Positions 22,450-33,641 of a stretch of 64,000 nt of DNA are shown piece after piece; the first letter of the stretch is position 1, and each line of letters opens with the position of its first letter. The stretch is from Podocnemis expansa. Its lineage: Eukaryota; Chordata; Testudines; Podocnemididae. The translations under genes and the position numbers were made by a program. Under the pieces are notes generated by a model. It saw nothing but the letters and a program-made list of their open reading frames with translations. It searched no databases and had not been told where the DNA came from. The stretch covers positions 9,274,007-9,338,006 of the forward strand of contig ML682067.1 of assembly GCA_007922195.1 (NCBI GenBank), written 5' to 3'.

Positions 22450-23560
22450 CAGTGGTTCCCAACCTTTTCTCTGCTGTGGCACACCTTGATACCTTCAAAT
22501 TTTTTGAGGCAGACTACCATTTAAAAAAACCATGAATATTCAAATTAACTCAAATTCTTATGAATATTCATGAACCATGGCACAGTGTTTCAGAAATGCT
22601 CCTATGTGGGGTAGTAGGAGTAGCAGAGCAGGGGTGGCAAAACATGGGAGGTCAGGAGTTGTGTGCAGTGGCAGGTGTGAGTGTGGGGAGCAGAGCAGGG
22701 CAGGGGTGGCAAAGAGGATAAGGGCAGCCATGTGGGGAACAGCACAAGGGTGGCGAGGAAGGAAGAACAAGAGTGGCTTTGTGGGGGGGCAGGGGGAATG
22801 TGGGGAGTGGGAAGTTAGGGCAGGGGAGCAGGGCACAGCACCCACTTCTCCCTTCTCCACAGTGGCTCCCTGCCACCCAGGGCAAAGCCTCACCCCACTG
22901 CTGCTCCCTCCCACACCAGTGGGTCCCCTTCTCTGCTCCCCCAGCCCCCTGCTGCCTGTGACAGACCCTACCATCACTGCAGGGCCAGAACCAGGCCTCC
23001 AGCCCCACAGCTACACCCCCCAACAGCCACCCCAACCCCTGCTACACACCCTCTGCTACACATCCACGCCGCCCACCTCTGCTACACATACCCCCCTCGC
23101 CGCCACACAAAACCCCCAGCAGCCTTCCCCCCCAAAGCCCTTTCCTGGGCTGGTTGCAGGGTGCCTGACATGAGCTGCTCTGCCCTGCAGGGGGAGATTC
23201 AAACACTCCCAGACTCCCACTCCTCTCTGCTGGCTTGGCCTAAGATGGAGCCCCTGGAATGCTGTGTTCGGGCTGCTCCAGCTATTTTTAGGGGGACCCC
23301 TGGAACTCCATGTTCCAGTGCCTTCCTCTATTTTCAGGGGCACAGAAGGCTGCCTGCCTAAAAATAGGGGGCTCCAGAACTATGTTACAATGCCTGCCCC
23401 CTTATTTTAACCCTTGCTTTTTCCCAGCCCTGCATAGCCCACATGGCTGGGCTGAGCAGGGAGGGAACTTTAACTGCAGCTCTCGGGGAATGTGTGAGGC
23501 ACACTTTGGGTGTTGCTGTGGCACACCAGTGTGCCCTGGCACACTGGTTGGGCACCACTG
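22450..23560. mobile_element. Non-autonomous hAT transposon, 1111 bp
   Basis: The terminal inverted repeats cagtggttcccaacc (left) and ggttgggcaccactg (right, inverted) match at 14 of 15 bases. The flanks are a perfect 8-bp target duplication, gtgtagac, at 22442-22449 and 23561-23568. An 8-bp duplication and a CAGTG end are typical of hAT elements. No transposase is seen; the interior is GC-rich with gcaggggtggcaaa repeats, and its open frames (such as 22577-23173) are unsupported. Confidence 0.9.
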
Positions 23561-23937
23561 GTGTAGACATACCCATTTAGAGCAACCTTAATGTGCCCTT
23601 GAAGCTGAAGGCCAAACCTTGCTCAGGGCAAGTAGAGGAGTCTGACTGAATGTACCTTTGCTGCATCAATCCCCCCACCCTGTACCTACTTTGAGACAGT
23701 ATTGCATTAAGCACTATGACAGCCTTTTAACAGGTGCCATATCAGGGCTAAGCACAGCTGAGTTTTTGGAGTATTGTATGGTGTGCCCACTGTCATGGGC
23801 TACCCATCTGGGCACCCCTAGGTTATGAACTCTGTCACTTTTCTAATGTAATTGTATGGAAATATGCCATGCAGTATTCCTTTCTAAATGCTTATACCTA
23901 TTCTACATAATTACCATGGTATAGTTTCCTGCAGCAG

Positions 23938-23977
23938 CGTGAGTGTGTGTGCGTGCATGTGCGTGCACGCACACAGC
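23938..23977. repeat. Alternating GT/GC microsatellite
   Basis: Alternating purine-pyrimidine tract (gtgtgtgtgcgtgcatgtgc, then gtgcacgcacac) that partly pairs with itself. The type of sequence can form left-handed DNA. Confidence 0.7.
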
Positions 23978-24472
23978 TGTGACGTATGTTACATAGCTCA
24001 GACACTCAGGCTTATCCCTCTGAGGCTAGAGATGTGCATGACAAAGGTAAAGCAAATCGAGCTCCCTGGCTCAGGTGGGACAAAGGGAATCACACAACAG
24101 CATAGAGATTGGGGGTGGGGGGGTGAGGGCGAATTGAAAGGAAATGTAGCCACTTTGAATTGAGAGGGAGAAGCTTTTGGCTTTCTGCCAGAAAAATGCT
24201 ATCCTTTGAGCACCTCCGAAAGACTGGGCCTATTCCTGTGGCCAATTGGTCCTGGGCTGGCTGAATGCCACGTACAGCCAGTCTTGTGAGTAAGAATGTG
24301 AAGACTACCCTGAAGAGTAATCTTGGACTTGCATTAGATTAGCATCTGTTTTATTTACTTGTGGTAACTCCTGACTCCTTTATTAAATGATTTGAGTATT
24401 GATTTGCTTTAAAATCATGTTCTAAGCAATAAACTAGTGTTTGTTTTATTTAAAACTGTGTGGACTTAAGAG

Positions 24473-24657
24473 CAATGCTTTTCAAACTATGGGCTGGGAC
24501 CCAGTATTGGGTTGCAGACCTTCAGGAACTAGGTTGCGGCACACCCTTCTGCTGCCTGAAGGCTGGAATGCATTGATAGAAGATGTTGTTATTGCGTTGC
24601 GGGTATAAATGGTAATTTTCAATTAGGTCCTGAGGGAAAAAAGTTTGCAAACCAGTG
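24473..24657. mobile_element. hAT-type miniature element, decayed
   Basis: Ends caatgcttttcaaact and agtttgcaaaccagtg are imperfect inverted repeats. Flanks cttaagag and ctttatag match 6 of 8, fitting an old 8-bp target duplication. The interior (gggttgcagacc, gttgcgggtataaatgg) is a common amniote hAT-remnant style. No coding capacity. Confidence 0.65.
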
Positions 24658-26083
24658 CTTTATAGAGTGTGAATCAGAGAGGATGGGCATACCCCTTTCA
24701 ATGTCAAATGGATGGACATGGTCTATGATTAGGAAATGGTCTCCATATCTGTAGGATGGAAGTCCCTAGTGTGGTACTTTGGGGCTGGGGTTGCTCACTT
24801 GGAGATTGTCACCTGAGTGGCCAGAGGGCACACACCCAGGGCCTGGGGCTGATTTCACGCAGGAGGCTGGTGTGGACTGACTCAGGAGTGAGTGGTCACC
24901 TGGCAAAGTGCTGTAAATTATGATTCAGAAGCAGGGCCATAACTAGAGTGGGGCAACCAGGCCTTTGCCCCGGGCATGTATCAAGTGGCTCCATTTCACT
25001 GCTCAATCTGAGGGTGCATTCCATGCTGCTTGCTCAGGGTGCACCCCAGGCGCCAAAACACCTAGTTCCAACACTGTTCAGGAGTGAAGCTTGTGGGGGG
25101 GGTGGGTCACAGCAGCACACTGGACCAGAGTCTGGGAGGGCCACATCACACATGCATACCTGTAGAAAATATGTGGATTGAGTACACTTGACGACTATTT
25201 TATAATGACATTTATTCCTTGCAAAATTAACTGTAATATACCCTCCCTCCCACAGAACAGTTTTCCTGAACTGATTACATGTGCTCCACCCAGTGGGGAG
25301 AGGACAGCTCATTCATAAGGAGAATTACCTATATGGTTGCTGGGTGTGATGATGCAGTATGTGATGCATACCCCTTGGCCACGAGGAAATAGACAGAGAT
25401 GAACATTCCAGTGAACGATGTAGCATGAAAGGCCCCATATCTTGATACCACTATTCTGTCCTATGTAGTCTTTTCACTTCCAAAGATTGAGGCTCTAATG
25501 AGAAATGAGAATGAGGGGTTATGTAGAGAAGTGTTTGTTTTCCCTAAGTTTTCTTATAGTAGGAAAGGATGTGTCACTACAAACAGAGCCTTCCCGTAAA
25601 TCAAGAGGTATATATATTTTTTAAATTTTCTTGAAAGAATTACTTACCCTTAGCAATCAGTATAAATGTGTAATGGGGGTCAAGGATGTGACTAGAAAAA
25701 TACACTTGCACCTCAATCTCATTAGTTGGTTTCTGTACAAACAGAAGAAGCCACTGTCCCTGCCCCAAAGAGATTACACCTTTGGAGCAGTCACAGTTAC
25801 AAGAACCAATTGTTACAAGGAATGCAACTGTCCTCAGTCAGCTATTACCTTTCAGCCAAAGAGTTAGAAATGCCATGACCAGCTCACTCCAGACCAGTGA
25901 TCTGTTGAGACCACTAGTCTACCTCTAACAATACCAAGTATTAGAGGAAAGTACAAGAAACCATGTAATGAAATAAACTGTCCATATAGGACATTTTCTT
26001 TTTAGCCACTTACTAGTTAATGGTTAGCATCTACCCCCAAAAATGAGGATTTAGAGGCATTACTTTTATAATAGTAGTTGTAA
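24658..26083. other. No gene seen
   Basis: Unassigned. The stretch 24930-25190 (cataactagagtggggcaac onward) resembles a dispersed element by style, but no ends were found. The open frame 25631-25867 has no recognisable domain. Confidence 0.4.
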
Positions 26084-26567
26084 ACCAATGTTCCCTCTAA
26101 GCTGTGCTGGCGCACTGCAGAGCAGCTCGCTGCAGCCGCCAGTGCAGGGAAGGCAGCCGGCAGCGCACTGCCAGCAGCCAGACTCCTTCAAGGGAGCTCC
26201 TGTGGAGCAGGGAGTTTTGAAAACTCCCGCCCAGAAAAGCTCTAACGGAGCATGCCCAGAAAATCTGGGCATGCTCCGTAGAGCTTCTCTGGCCCAGGAG
26301 TTAGGGCTGGGCCTACCTCGAGTCCAGCCCGGAGGTAAGTTTTTGGGGGCTAGGAGGGGGGGCGAGCAGGAGCAGGGGGACGTGCTGCCGGGAGCGGGGG
26401 NNNNNNNNNNNNNNNNNNNNNNNNNNNNNNNNNNNNNNNNNNNNNNNNNNNNNNNNNNNNNNNNNNNNNNNNNNNNNNNNNNNNNNNNNNNNNNNNNNNN
26501 GGGGGGGGGAGCGCAGCGAGCAACAGGAGTTGCTCAGCTGCTCTCTCCCCTTAGAGGGAACATTGGT
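26084..26567. mobile_element. Inverted-repeat (foldback-like) element with assembly gap
   Basis: The ends are accaatgttccctctaag and its exact inverse cttagagggaacattggt. Direct flanks tgtaa (26079-26083 and 26568-26572) form a 5-bp target duplication. The interior holds a perfect 15-base hairpin arm pair (26246-26260 and 26264-26278) and is interrupted by 100 Ns. No coding region is supported. A 5-bp duplication does not fit hAT (8) or Harbinger (3), so the superfamily is open. Confidence 0.75.
26401..26500. other. Assembly gap (100 N)
   Basis: Exactly 100 Ns flanked by G runs, so the true length is unknown. Any open frame crossing it is meaningless. Confidence 0.99.
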
Positions 26568-27881
26568 TGTAACCTGTCTGGCTGTGCTCATTCTCCCTAT
26601 AAAAGTTAAATCCTTTCCTGGCCCCTACTAAGTTGATGGCACAAACTAAATCTGAAAGGTGTTAACATGATCTATACATTCAATAAACAAATCTTCCATA
26701 GACATCCAACTCAGTCACAGAGACTATGTCTACACTCAGGAACATTAGTTCCAACTAAGTTAATTCAAACTAATTTTGGTTAATTCAAACTAACTTGGTT
26801 TGAATTAGCATGTCCCCACCACAAAACTAAGTCGAACTAGCACATCCATGCACACGATTTGCTAGGTTGGTTGACAAGGGGGCATCCTGGGATGTGTGGC
26901 AACATGGCACCCAAGAAGGGCCATGCCCCCAGCCAATCCCATGAACACAAGTGACCTCAGACATGTGGCTGGCAAGAGGCTGAACAAGGAGGTCATGGAC
27001 CACAGTCAGTTCTTGCAGCTTGTCAGAGAGGTGCCCAGCACTTGCTCTACCCAGAAGCAGTGCTCGTGTTGCCTGGAGAACACTCTGCATGGACCCAGAT
27101 AGAGTGGAGGCAGACAGCCACACCACCATCATGCTGCCCCTGCCAGCAGCCGCACTCACCTTGCTGCCCTCCATGCCCCGTTGCTTCTGGACACACCAAA
27201 CAAGCCGCAACTCATGGAAAAGCATAGTCTTCTCTGTAGGAAAATGTTAAATATTGGAGAGTGAACCAGGTCTGCATCGCAAGATATGTTATGGGGTTGC
27301 ATTGGATAAGCAGAAACTATAAGTTTTGCTTAGGATATGCGTTTTAGTATGTTTTTGGCACTGGGCAGTATGTAATCTTAACCTTGAGCAATTTATAAGA
27401 GCATTACTTAGTATAAGGCTTCTCTTTATTTTCTAGTCATTTGGATGCTGTCTGCAACTCACAAAGATACTTTTCCTTCCCTATTTTTCCCTTGCCGGCA
27501 CCATCATGATCTTGTTTATCATACCCTGTCCTCGGTTTTTCCCTCCCTCCCCCCCCCTTTTGTGATGTTGTGTGCCCCAAGGATTACTAATCCCACAGTT
27601 TAACAGAAGTAAATGATAGAACGCTTGCATGGATAACTATATGCATTATATGCCTATTAATATTCATCATTTAAGTACTAATGTAACCAAATAAGAGTCT
27701 TCAGGACAATGTCAGTCATGTCTGTATTAGCATACTGGTTTGAGTAAAAAGAGTTGGTAAACAACCCCACTTGAGACTTTGAGGGAATGAGCGATGGGTA
27801 ATGGAAGGTGCCATTGAACCCAATCCTCCTCTGGGACAACCTGTTCGCTTCTTCTTTTTCTAACACTCACCACCTGGGACA

Positions 27882-28860
27882 ATGAGCAGGCTGCAGAACT
27901 TCTGGAAGAGCAAGCAGACCTTCTTTGAGCTGACCTGCGAGCTCACCCCAGTCCTGCAGTGCAGGGACACATGACTCAGACCCACCATGCCCATGGACAA
28001 GAGAGTGGGCATTGCACTCTGGAAGATGGCAGCCCTAGAGTCCTACTGCTCCATTACCCACCACTTCGGCATCAGGAAGGCCACCGTGGGGACTGTCCTC
28101 CTGCAGATCAGCAGGGCCATCAACCAGGTCCTGCTAGCCCACCTCATCACCCCAGGCAACACGCAGGACACCAGCGATGGCCTCACTGCACTCAGCTTCC
28201 CCAACTGTATGGGCATCTTGGACACCACGCACATCCCCATCCGAGCCCCAGAACACCAGGCTATGGAATACAGAAACCTGAAGGGCTACTACTCTTTGCT
28301 CCTGCATGCCCTTGTGGACCATTGAGGCACCTTCACTAACATTTATATTGGCTGGCTAGGGAGGGCGCATGATGCCCTCAGGAATGCCACCCCCTATGGC
28401 TGTATGCAGGCAGGCACCTTTTTCCCCATACACATCATCACTCTCTGGGTGACATGCTTGTGCCTGTCCTCATCGTTGAAGATGCCAGCTACCCACTGCT
28501 CCCCTGGCTCTTGAAGCCCTACACAGGCCACATGGGCATGGATGCCAGCAAGGAGCTGTTCAATTGAAGGCTTAACAGGTGCTACCAATTCATGGAAAGT
28601 GCTTTTGGATAACTCAAAGTCTGCTGGAGGGCCCTCCTGGTGTGCCTTCACCTCACTGAGCATGCCATACCCGAAGTCATCAGTGCCTGCTTTGTGCTGC
28701 AGAACCTTTGCGAACTGCAGGGGGAGAGCCGGAAGCCGAAGCTGAATGCCTCACCAGGCACTTCAAGCAGCCTGAAGCCTTGCCCCAGGCACAGCGAGCC
28801 CAGTGGAGAGTGCGCAGCATCTGGAAGGCACTGAAGGACCACTTCCTCAGCAAGGAGACC
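27882..28860 (+). pseudogene. HARBI1-like transposase, dead
   Basis: DDE nuclease that would cut the Harbinger ends. From ATG 27882 the frame reads MSRLQNFWKSKQTFFELTCE, meets TGA at 27972-27974, then MPMDKRVGIALWKMA and HHFGIRKATVGTVL (helix-turn-helix-like). The catalytic landmarks are GILDTTHIPIRAPEH (first Asp), VEDASYPLLPWLLKPYTGH (second Asp) and FMESAFG (Glu). Further breaks are TGA after LVDH (28323), a frame disruption around 28360-28460, TGA after ELFN (about 28566), and TAG/TAA-type stops after SAFG. The ending is a low-conservation tail. Length fits the family (about 350 residues). Not active. Confidence 0.88.
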
Positions 28861-28951
28861 TGAGGGCTGGGCCTGCCACCAGGCACCCCCATCTTCCCCT
28901 CACCCACCTGGGCCCTCCCCATCCTCAACCCAATAAAAACCACCAGACAAA

Positions 28952-30552
28952 TTATAACAGTTTAACTGGGTTTATGTACAGGGGTGGGGTTGGGGGCAGT
29001 GAGGGGGGTTTGGAAATTGGGAGAGCTGGGGTCTTGGGGGTGGGTCGGAAGGTCAGAGTAAAGGGGCAGTGGCAGTGCCTGGGGAGCATGCCCTGCCTTC
29101 TGTCCGGCCACCCTGGGTCCAGGGGTGCCGGCAGTGAGGGATGGGGGTCTTTAGTGGAGGTGGCACTCATTGGGCGGGGGGGGGGGCAGTAAACACAGTG
29201 GTCGCCGAACCAGTGGATGCTAGCTGCTAAGTCCCTTATGGCCACACTGAGGTCAACCAGGGTGTGACTCAGCCACTCCAGTGCCATGGTCTGCCACTCA
29301 TTGAGGTCTATGGACTTCTGGAGTAGGGCTAAGGCGGCCATCTGGTGGGCATCCACCCGCTTGCACAAGGCCTCTATGCCCTTGTCAGCCACCTGGCCCA
29401 GGTGGATGAGGTTCTGGAGGAGCTCATTGTGGATGCACTGGGTCCTCCTCCTCCACTTGGTGGTGGGTGGTGTGGTCCCTGGAGCAGTGGGGGGGGTGGC
29501 TGGGCAAGCTGCTGGGAAGCAAAGAACAGGGTTACTCCCATCAGCGAGCTTGCTAGTGCTGTGTGCAGCCTGACAGCAGCACATAGCTGTTCCCTAACTG
29601 TCCCCAAGCTTCCTGATTTGTGTCCTGTGGGACAGGGAATCCAAGGTACACATGGCCATCCTGTGCTGCGCGGTTTGGGTGTAGTACCCACAGCGGTGAG
29701 CAGCAGTCAGCCCTGCCCTGCACCCGGGACATCTCCTGAGGCCACGTGCCAGCGGTGTGGGCTGCATGCTGTCTGCCCTCAATGCTGTGACCTCCAGTTC
29801 TGTATGCCTCCTCTGTCAACAGGCTCCCCACCCCATTCGGGTCTGGGTCCGGCCTGCCACATTGTCCCTGGGCCCTCTGCCCCATGGGAGGGTCGTCAGC
29901 CCCTGCCTGTTCCTGGGCAACGTCCCCACCCCCCTGCCTGTGCTACAGGCAGGCCCATCCCTGCCTCCATAGAGGGAGAGACGGAGCACTCACTAATAGG
30001 TGCTGCCAAGGTCCAGCCAATGTCCTCTCTCTGGCATCCTCCTTGGCAGGGGGAGGCCACCTCTAACTCCTGCTCCTCCTCCTCTGTTGTAGATGGTCCC
30101 TCCCCAGGGACAGGGAAGAGCTCCAGGCTGGCGGCTGGGGCAGATGCTGGTGAGATGTATTCATCCACAGATTCCCCCTCCTGGGGGTCAGCCACATAGG
30201 GGGGCTCTGCAGAATTGATGCTCCCGGCCTGTGCCAAGAAGCTGTCCAGCTCTTCATAATAGACGCAGCTGGTGGCACGCGCTGTCTCCCCGCACCGCCT
30301 CACCTCCTGGACCCAGGCGTGGTCTTGGCTCAGGGCCTTGAGTTTCACCTGCACCTGCTCCATCGTCTGCCTAAGGCCCTTCGCATGCAGAGCCTCAGAG
30401 ATCTCAGCATATAGCTCCAAGTTGTGGTGGCTGCCCCGCAACCAGGAGAGGATCTCCTTATTGCCCCAAATGCTGAGGAGGCTGAGGACATTCTGGTGGC
30501 TCCACACAGGAACCTTGCGCCGGCCCTGGCTGGCTCTGCTGGCCTCACTCAT
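28952..30552 (-). CDS. Harbinger Myb/SANT-like partner protein, two exons
   Basis: Predicted as two minus-strand exons, 30552-29994 and 29511-28952, with a GT-AG intron (donor gtgagt; acceptor gcttcccag). Both splice sites are in phase 1, and the joined frame is 1119 nt, 372 residues, without stops. Start chosen at ATG 30552 (MSEASRASQGRRKVPVWSH), as the frame upstream to 30690 is not typical of the family. Residues about 12-90 are a trihelix/Myb-SANT-like DNA-binding domain (KVPVWSHQNVLSLLSIWG, then GLRQTMEQVQVKLKAL). An acidic Ser/Pro/Glu-rich linker follows. Exon 2 has a helical region (LLQNLIHLGQVADKGIEAL, then WQTMALEWLSHTLVDLS). In Harbinger elements this partner helps the transposase enter the nucleus and find the ends. 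It is unexpectedly intact beside the dead transposase. Confidence 0.72.
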
Positions 30553-30814
30553 GGCTGCCAGAGATGCTGCCACTATGCTGGATAAACAGGGTGTGCTTAT
30601 GAGGGTGGGGAAGGGCAGTGGCCAGGGAAGGCACTTCCTTCCTGCTGCCATACACCCTGGGAGGAAAAGGTCGAACTGTATTTGGTTCAAACTAACTGTT
30701 AGTTCAAACTAACAAGGCTCCATTGGGTCACTTCGAACTAAGAAGTTCAAACTAACTTAGTTGAAACTAAAGGCAGCTTTTAATAGTTCAAGCTAAAGAA
30801 TTCCTTTGTTTGAT

Positions 30815-32513
30815 CTCATAGACTCTAAGGTCAGAAGGGACCAATATGATCATCTAGTCTGACCTCCTGCACAGTGCAGGTCATAAAACCTCACCAACCC
30901 ACTCCTACAATGAACCTCAAACCCATAACTGAGCTATTAAAGGCCTCAAATCATGATTTAAAGACTTTAATACAGAGAATCAACCAGCAAGTGAGCCATG
31001 CCCAATGCTACAAAAGAAGGCAAATAACCCCCAGTGCCCAAGCCAATCTGCCCTGGGGGAAAATTCCTTCCCTACCCCAAATATGGTGATCAGTTAAACC
31101 TTGAGCAGGAGGACAACAGCCAGTCAAGAACTTCTCTGTAATAACTCAGAACCCACTCCATCTCATGCCCCTTCCCAGGTCACTATCATACACATCACCA
31201 GGAGTAAAAAACAGACAATGGCCAAGCTATACTCTCCATCATGTCATTCCCTCCATAAACTTATCAAGCTCGGTTTTGAAGGCACCCAAATTTTTTGCCC
31301 CCACCACTTCCCTTGGTAGACTATTCCAGAACTTTACTCCTCTGATGGTTAGGAATCTGCATCTAATTTCAAGCCTAAATGTTCTGAAGGACAGTTTGTA
31401 GCCATTTGTTCTTGTGTCTACAGTGGCACTATATTCAAATAATTCCTCTCCCTTCCTTGCATTTATCCCTCTAATGTATTTATAAAGAGTGATCATATCT
31501 CCGCTCAGCCTTCTTTTGGTCAGGCTAAACAAACCAAGCTCTTTAAGTCATCTCTTATAGGGAAGATTTTCCATTCCATGAATTATCCTTGTAGCCTGCC
31601 TGCACCTGTTCCAGTTTGACTTCATCTTTCCTAAACATGGGTGACCAGAACGGTACAAAATTTTCAAAGTGAGGTTGCACCAGTGCCTTGTATAATGGTA
31701 TTAACACCTCACTAGCTCCACTGGAAATACCCCTTCTGATGCACCCCAGGACCGCATTAGCTTTTTTCACTGCTACATCACATTGGCTACTCCTTGTCAT
31801 TCTGTGATCAACCAGTATGCCCAGGTCCTTCTCTCCCCCCATCACTTCCAGCTGATGCATTCCCAACTTATAAGAAAAATTCCTGTTATGTGTCCCTAAG
31901 TGCCTGACCTTGCACTTCCCGTTGTTGAATGTCATCATATTTCTAATGCTCCACTTTACAAGGTCATCCAAATCATTCTGTATGCTATCCTGATCCTCCT
32001 CTGTATTGGCAATACCTCCCAGCTTGGTGTCATCTGCAAACTTAATTAGCACATTCCCACATTTTGTGCCAAGGTCAGTAACAAAAACGTTGAATAATAT
32101 GGGTCCCAGGCCCGATCTTTAGGGAACTCCACTAGTAACCTCCTTCCAGCTAGACAGTTCACCTTTCACTATGACCCTCTGTAATCTCCCCTGTAACCAG
32201 TTCTTTGTCCACCTTTCTATTTTCATATCAATCCCTTCTTTCCCAATTTAACTAATAATTCTGTGTGGCACTGTATCAAATGCCTTGCTGAAATCTAAGT
32301 AAATTAGGTCCACCACATTCCCTTTATCCAAAAAAAATCTGTTATCATCTCAAAAAAGATCAGGTTGGTCTGGCATGATCTACCTTTTGTAAAGCCGTGT
32401 TGTATTTTATTGCAGTTACCATTCTCCTCAATATCCTTAAGTACCTTCTCTTTCAAAATTTTCTCCAAGACCCTGCATACTGCTGAGGTCAAACTAACAG
32501 GCCTGTAACTGAT
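30815..32513 (-). mobile_element. CR1 LINE fragment nested in Harbinger
   Basis: A 3' portion of a CR1 non-LTR retrotransposon on the minus strand. Reverse transcriptase pieces: HGFTKGRSCQTNLIFF (32304-32492), then [12 protein letters not shown] with the FADD catalytic box, GEKDLGILVDHRM and FWSPMFRKDEVKLE (31555-32052), and RLSGDMITLYKYI (31239-31532). It lies in several frames with stops, so it is dead. The 3' UTR side (30815 onward) holds 'tcagaagggaccaatatgat', a common turtle CR1 block. Left and right joins to Harbinger sequence are visible at about 30815 and 32513. Confidence 0.88.
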
Positions 32514-32558
32514 GAAAGCCAGTGTGGCTTCAAACTAAATTCCCAGTGTAGACATAGT

Positions 32559-33008
32559 GGCTATGTTCACATGTAAACTGTTACTTCAAAATGAGTTATT
32601 TCAAAATAAAGTCCTTATTTTGAAATAAGTTAATTCGAATTAGGGAAAAGCTTAAAGCGAAATAGTATGTCCAAGGATGAGACTTGTTATTTTGCTTTAG
32701 GAGAGGGGCACCATGGGAGGTGTGGCAATATGGCCTCCTCCCTGGGCCACGCCCCCACCCAATAAAGGCTAAAAGGAAGGCACCCTGGGAAAGAGAAGGG
32801 CAAAAGTGTTATTTCAAAATAACAACTGTTTTGAAACAACAGCTATTTCGATTTCATGCAAGGTTTTACTGTTTTGAAACAACGGCTGTAATTTTGAAAC
32901 AATGGGGTCCCGCTGTTTCGAAATAATGGAACATCGTCTGGACATAAGAAATTTTATTTCGAAACAATGGCTATTGGTTTGAAATAAAACTCTCGTCCAA
33001 ACACAGCC
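32559..33008. mobile_element. MITE abutting the Harbinger end
   Basis: 450 bp, ends ggctatgttcacatg and cgtccaaacacagcc (imperfect inverted repeats), rich in ttatttcgaaat words. The inner block ggcaccatgggaggtgtggc resembles Harbinger sequence at 26878-26905 (gggatgtgtggcaacatggc). It starts exactly where the Harbinger ends. Confidence 0.65.
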
Positions 33009-33641
33009 AGCCGGAGAGATTCCAGGGAAGGTTCATGATGTATGTACAATACAGAAGGTTTCTACAGCTGCCAGAAGTTAAAGCAGACAAACATCTCCCC
33101 TGCTGGAAAAATGTATTTAACTCATGCAACACTGTCTGTGGGTACTGCAACAGACACTACAAAAATAGCATGAGTGGTGATGTGCAGCAGGAGACCTGAC
33201 TGTACAGAGAAAAGTCAGGAACATGGGTAGGTAACTGGTTCAGAGCTGTCTTGGCTCACTGATGGTGCTAAATTTGCTCTAAAAATAAAGTGTGGGTGCG
33301 TGGAGTCAGGGTAAAGGAAGGAGGTCTTAGTGTTGCTACCAGTAATAACCTGTTCGAATGATCAGATTAAATTGTTTGTATGAACTGCAAGGAGTCACAC
33401 TGATAATACCTTTACATTGACACAAACATGAGTGTATTCATGTCTGAAACTGAGGTGAACTCTTTGCCCTAATACTCTTATGGGCTGTTATTAAGATGAT
33501 GAAGAGGAAAATACCTCACACAGAGGCTCAAAACACTTTGTGTAGCTGCACACTCTGGAGAGACACAACAACAATATGTCACAGTTTCCACTCCCTGAAG
33601 CATGGTGTTCTTTGATTTATACTTTCCAGGTGAGTCTATAG
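33009..33641. other. No gene seen
   Basis: No recognisable exon or repeat. Confidence 0.4.

Larger units (their letters stand above)
26723..32558. mobile_element. Harbinger DNA transposon with nested CR1
   Basis: The ends actatgtctacact (26723) and agtgtagacatagt (to 32558) are perfect 14-base inverted repeats. Subterminal aactaagttaattcaaact-type repeats occur near the left end and at 30670-30800. It holds two genes facing each other: a HARBI1-like transposase (+) and a Myb/SANT-like protein (-), the usual Harbinger pair. A CR1 copy at about 30815-32513 is inserted between the Myb gene and the right end. No 3-bp target duplication is visible; the right flank is occupied by a MITE starting at 32559. 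The interval 27250-27880 is AT-rich and unassigned. Confidence 0.88.

Noticed and set aside
22577..23173. 198-codon plus-strand frame
   Set aside because: It lies wholly inside the GC-rich interior of a hAT miniature element, is low in complexity (Pro/Gly/Ala), and competes with open frames on both strands.
26088..26609. 173-codon frame across the gap
   Set aside because: Includes 34 unknown residues from the N run, so it is not a real frame.
29345..30199. 284-codon plus-strand frame
   Set aside because: Antisense to the Myb-like gene and its intron; composition explains it.
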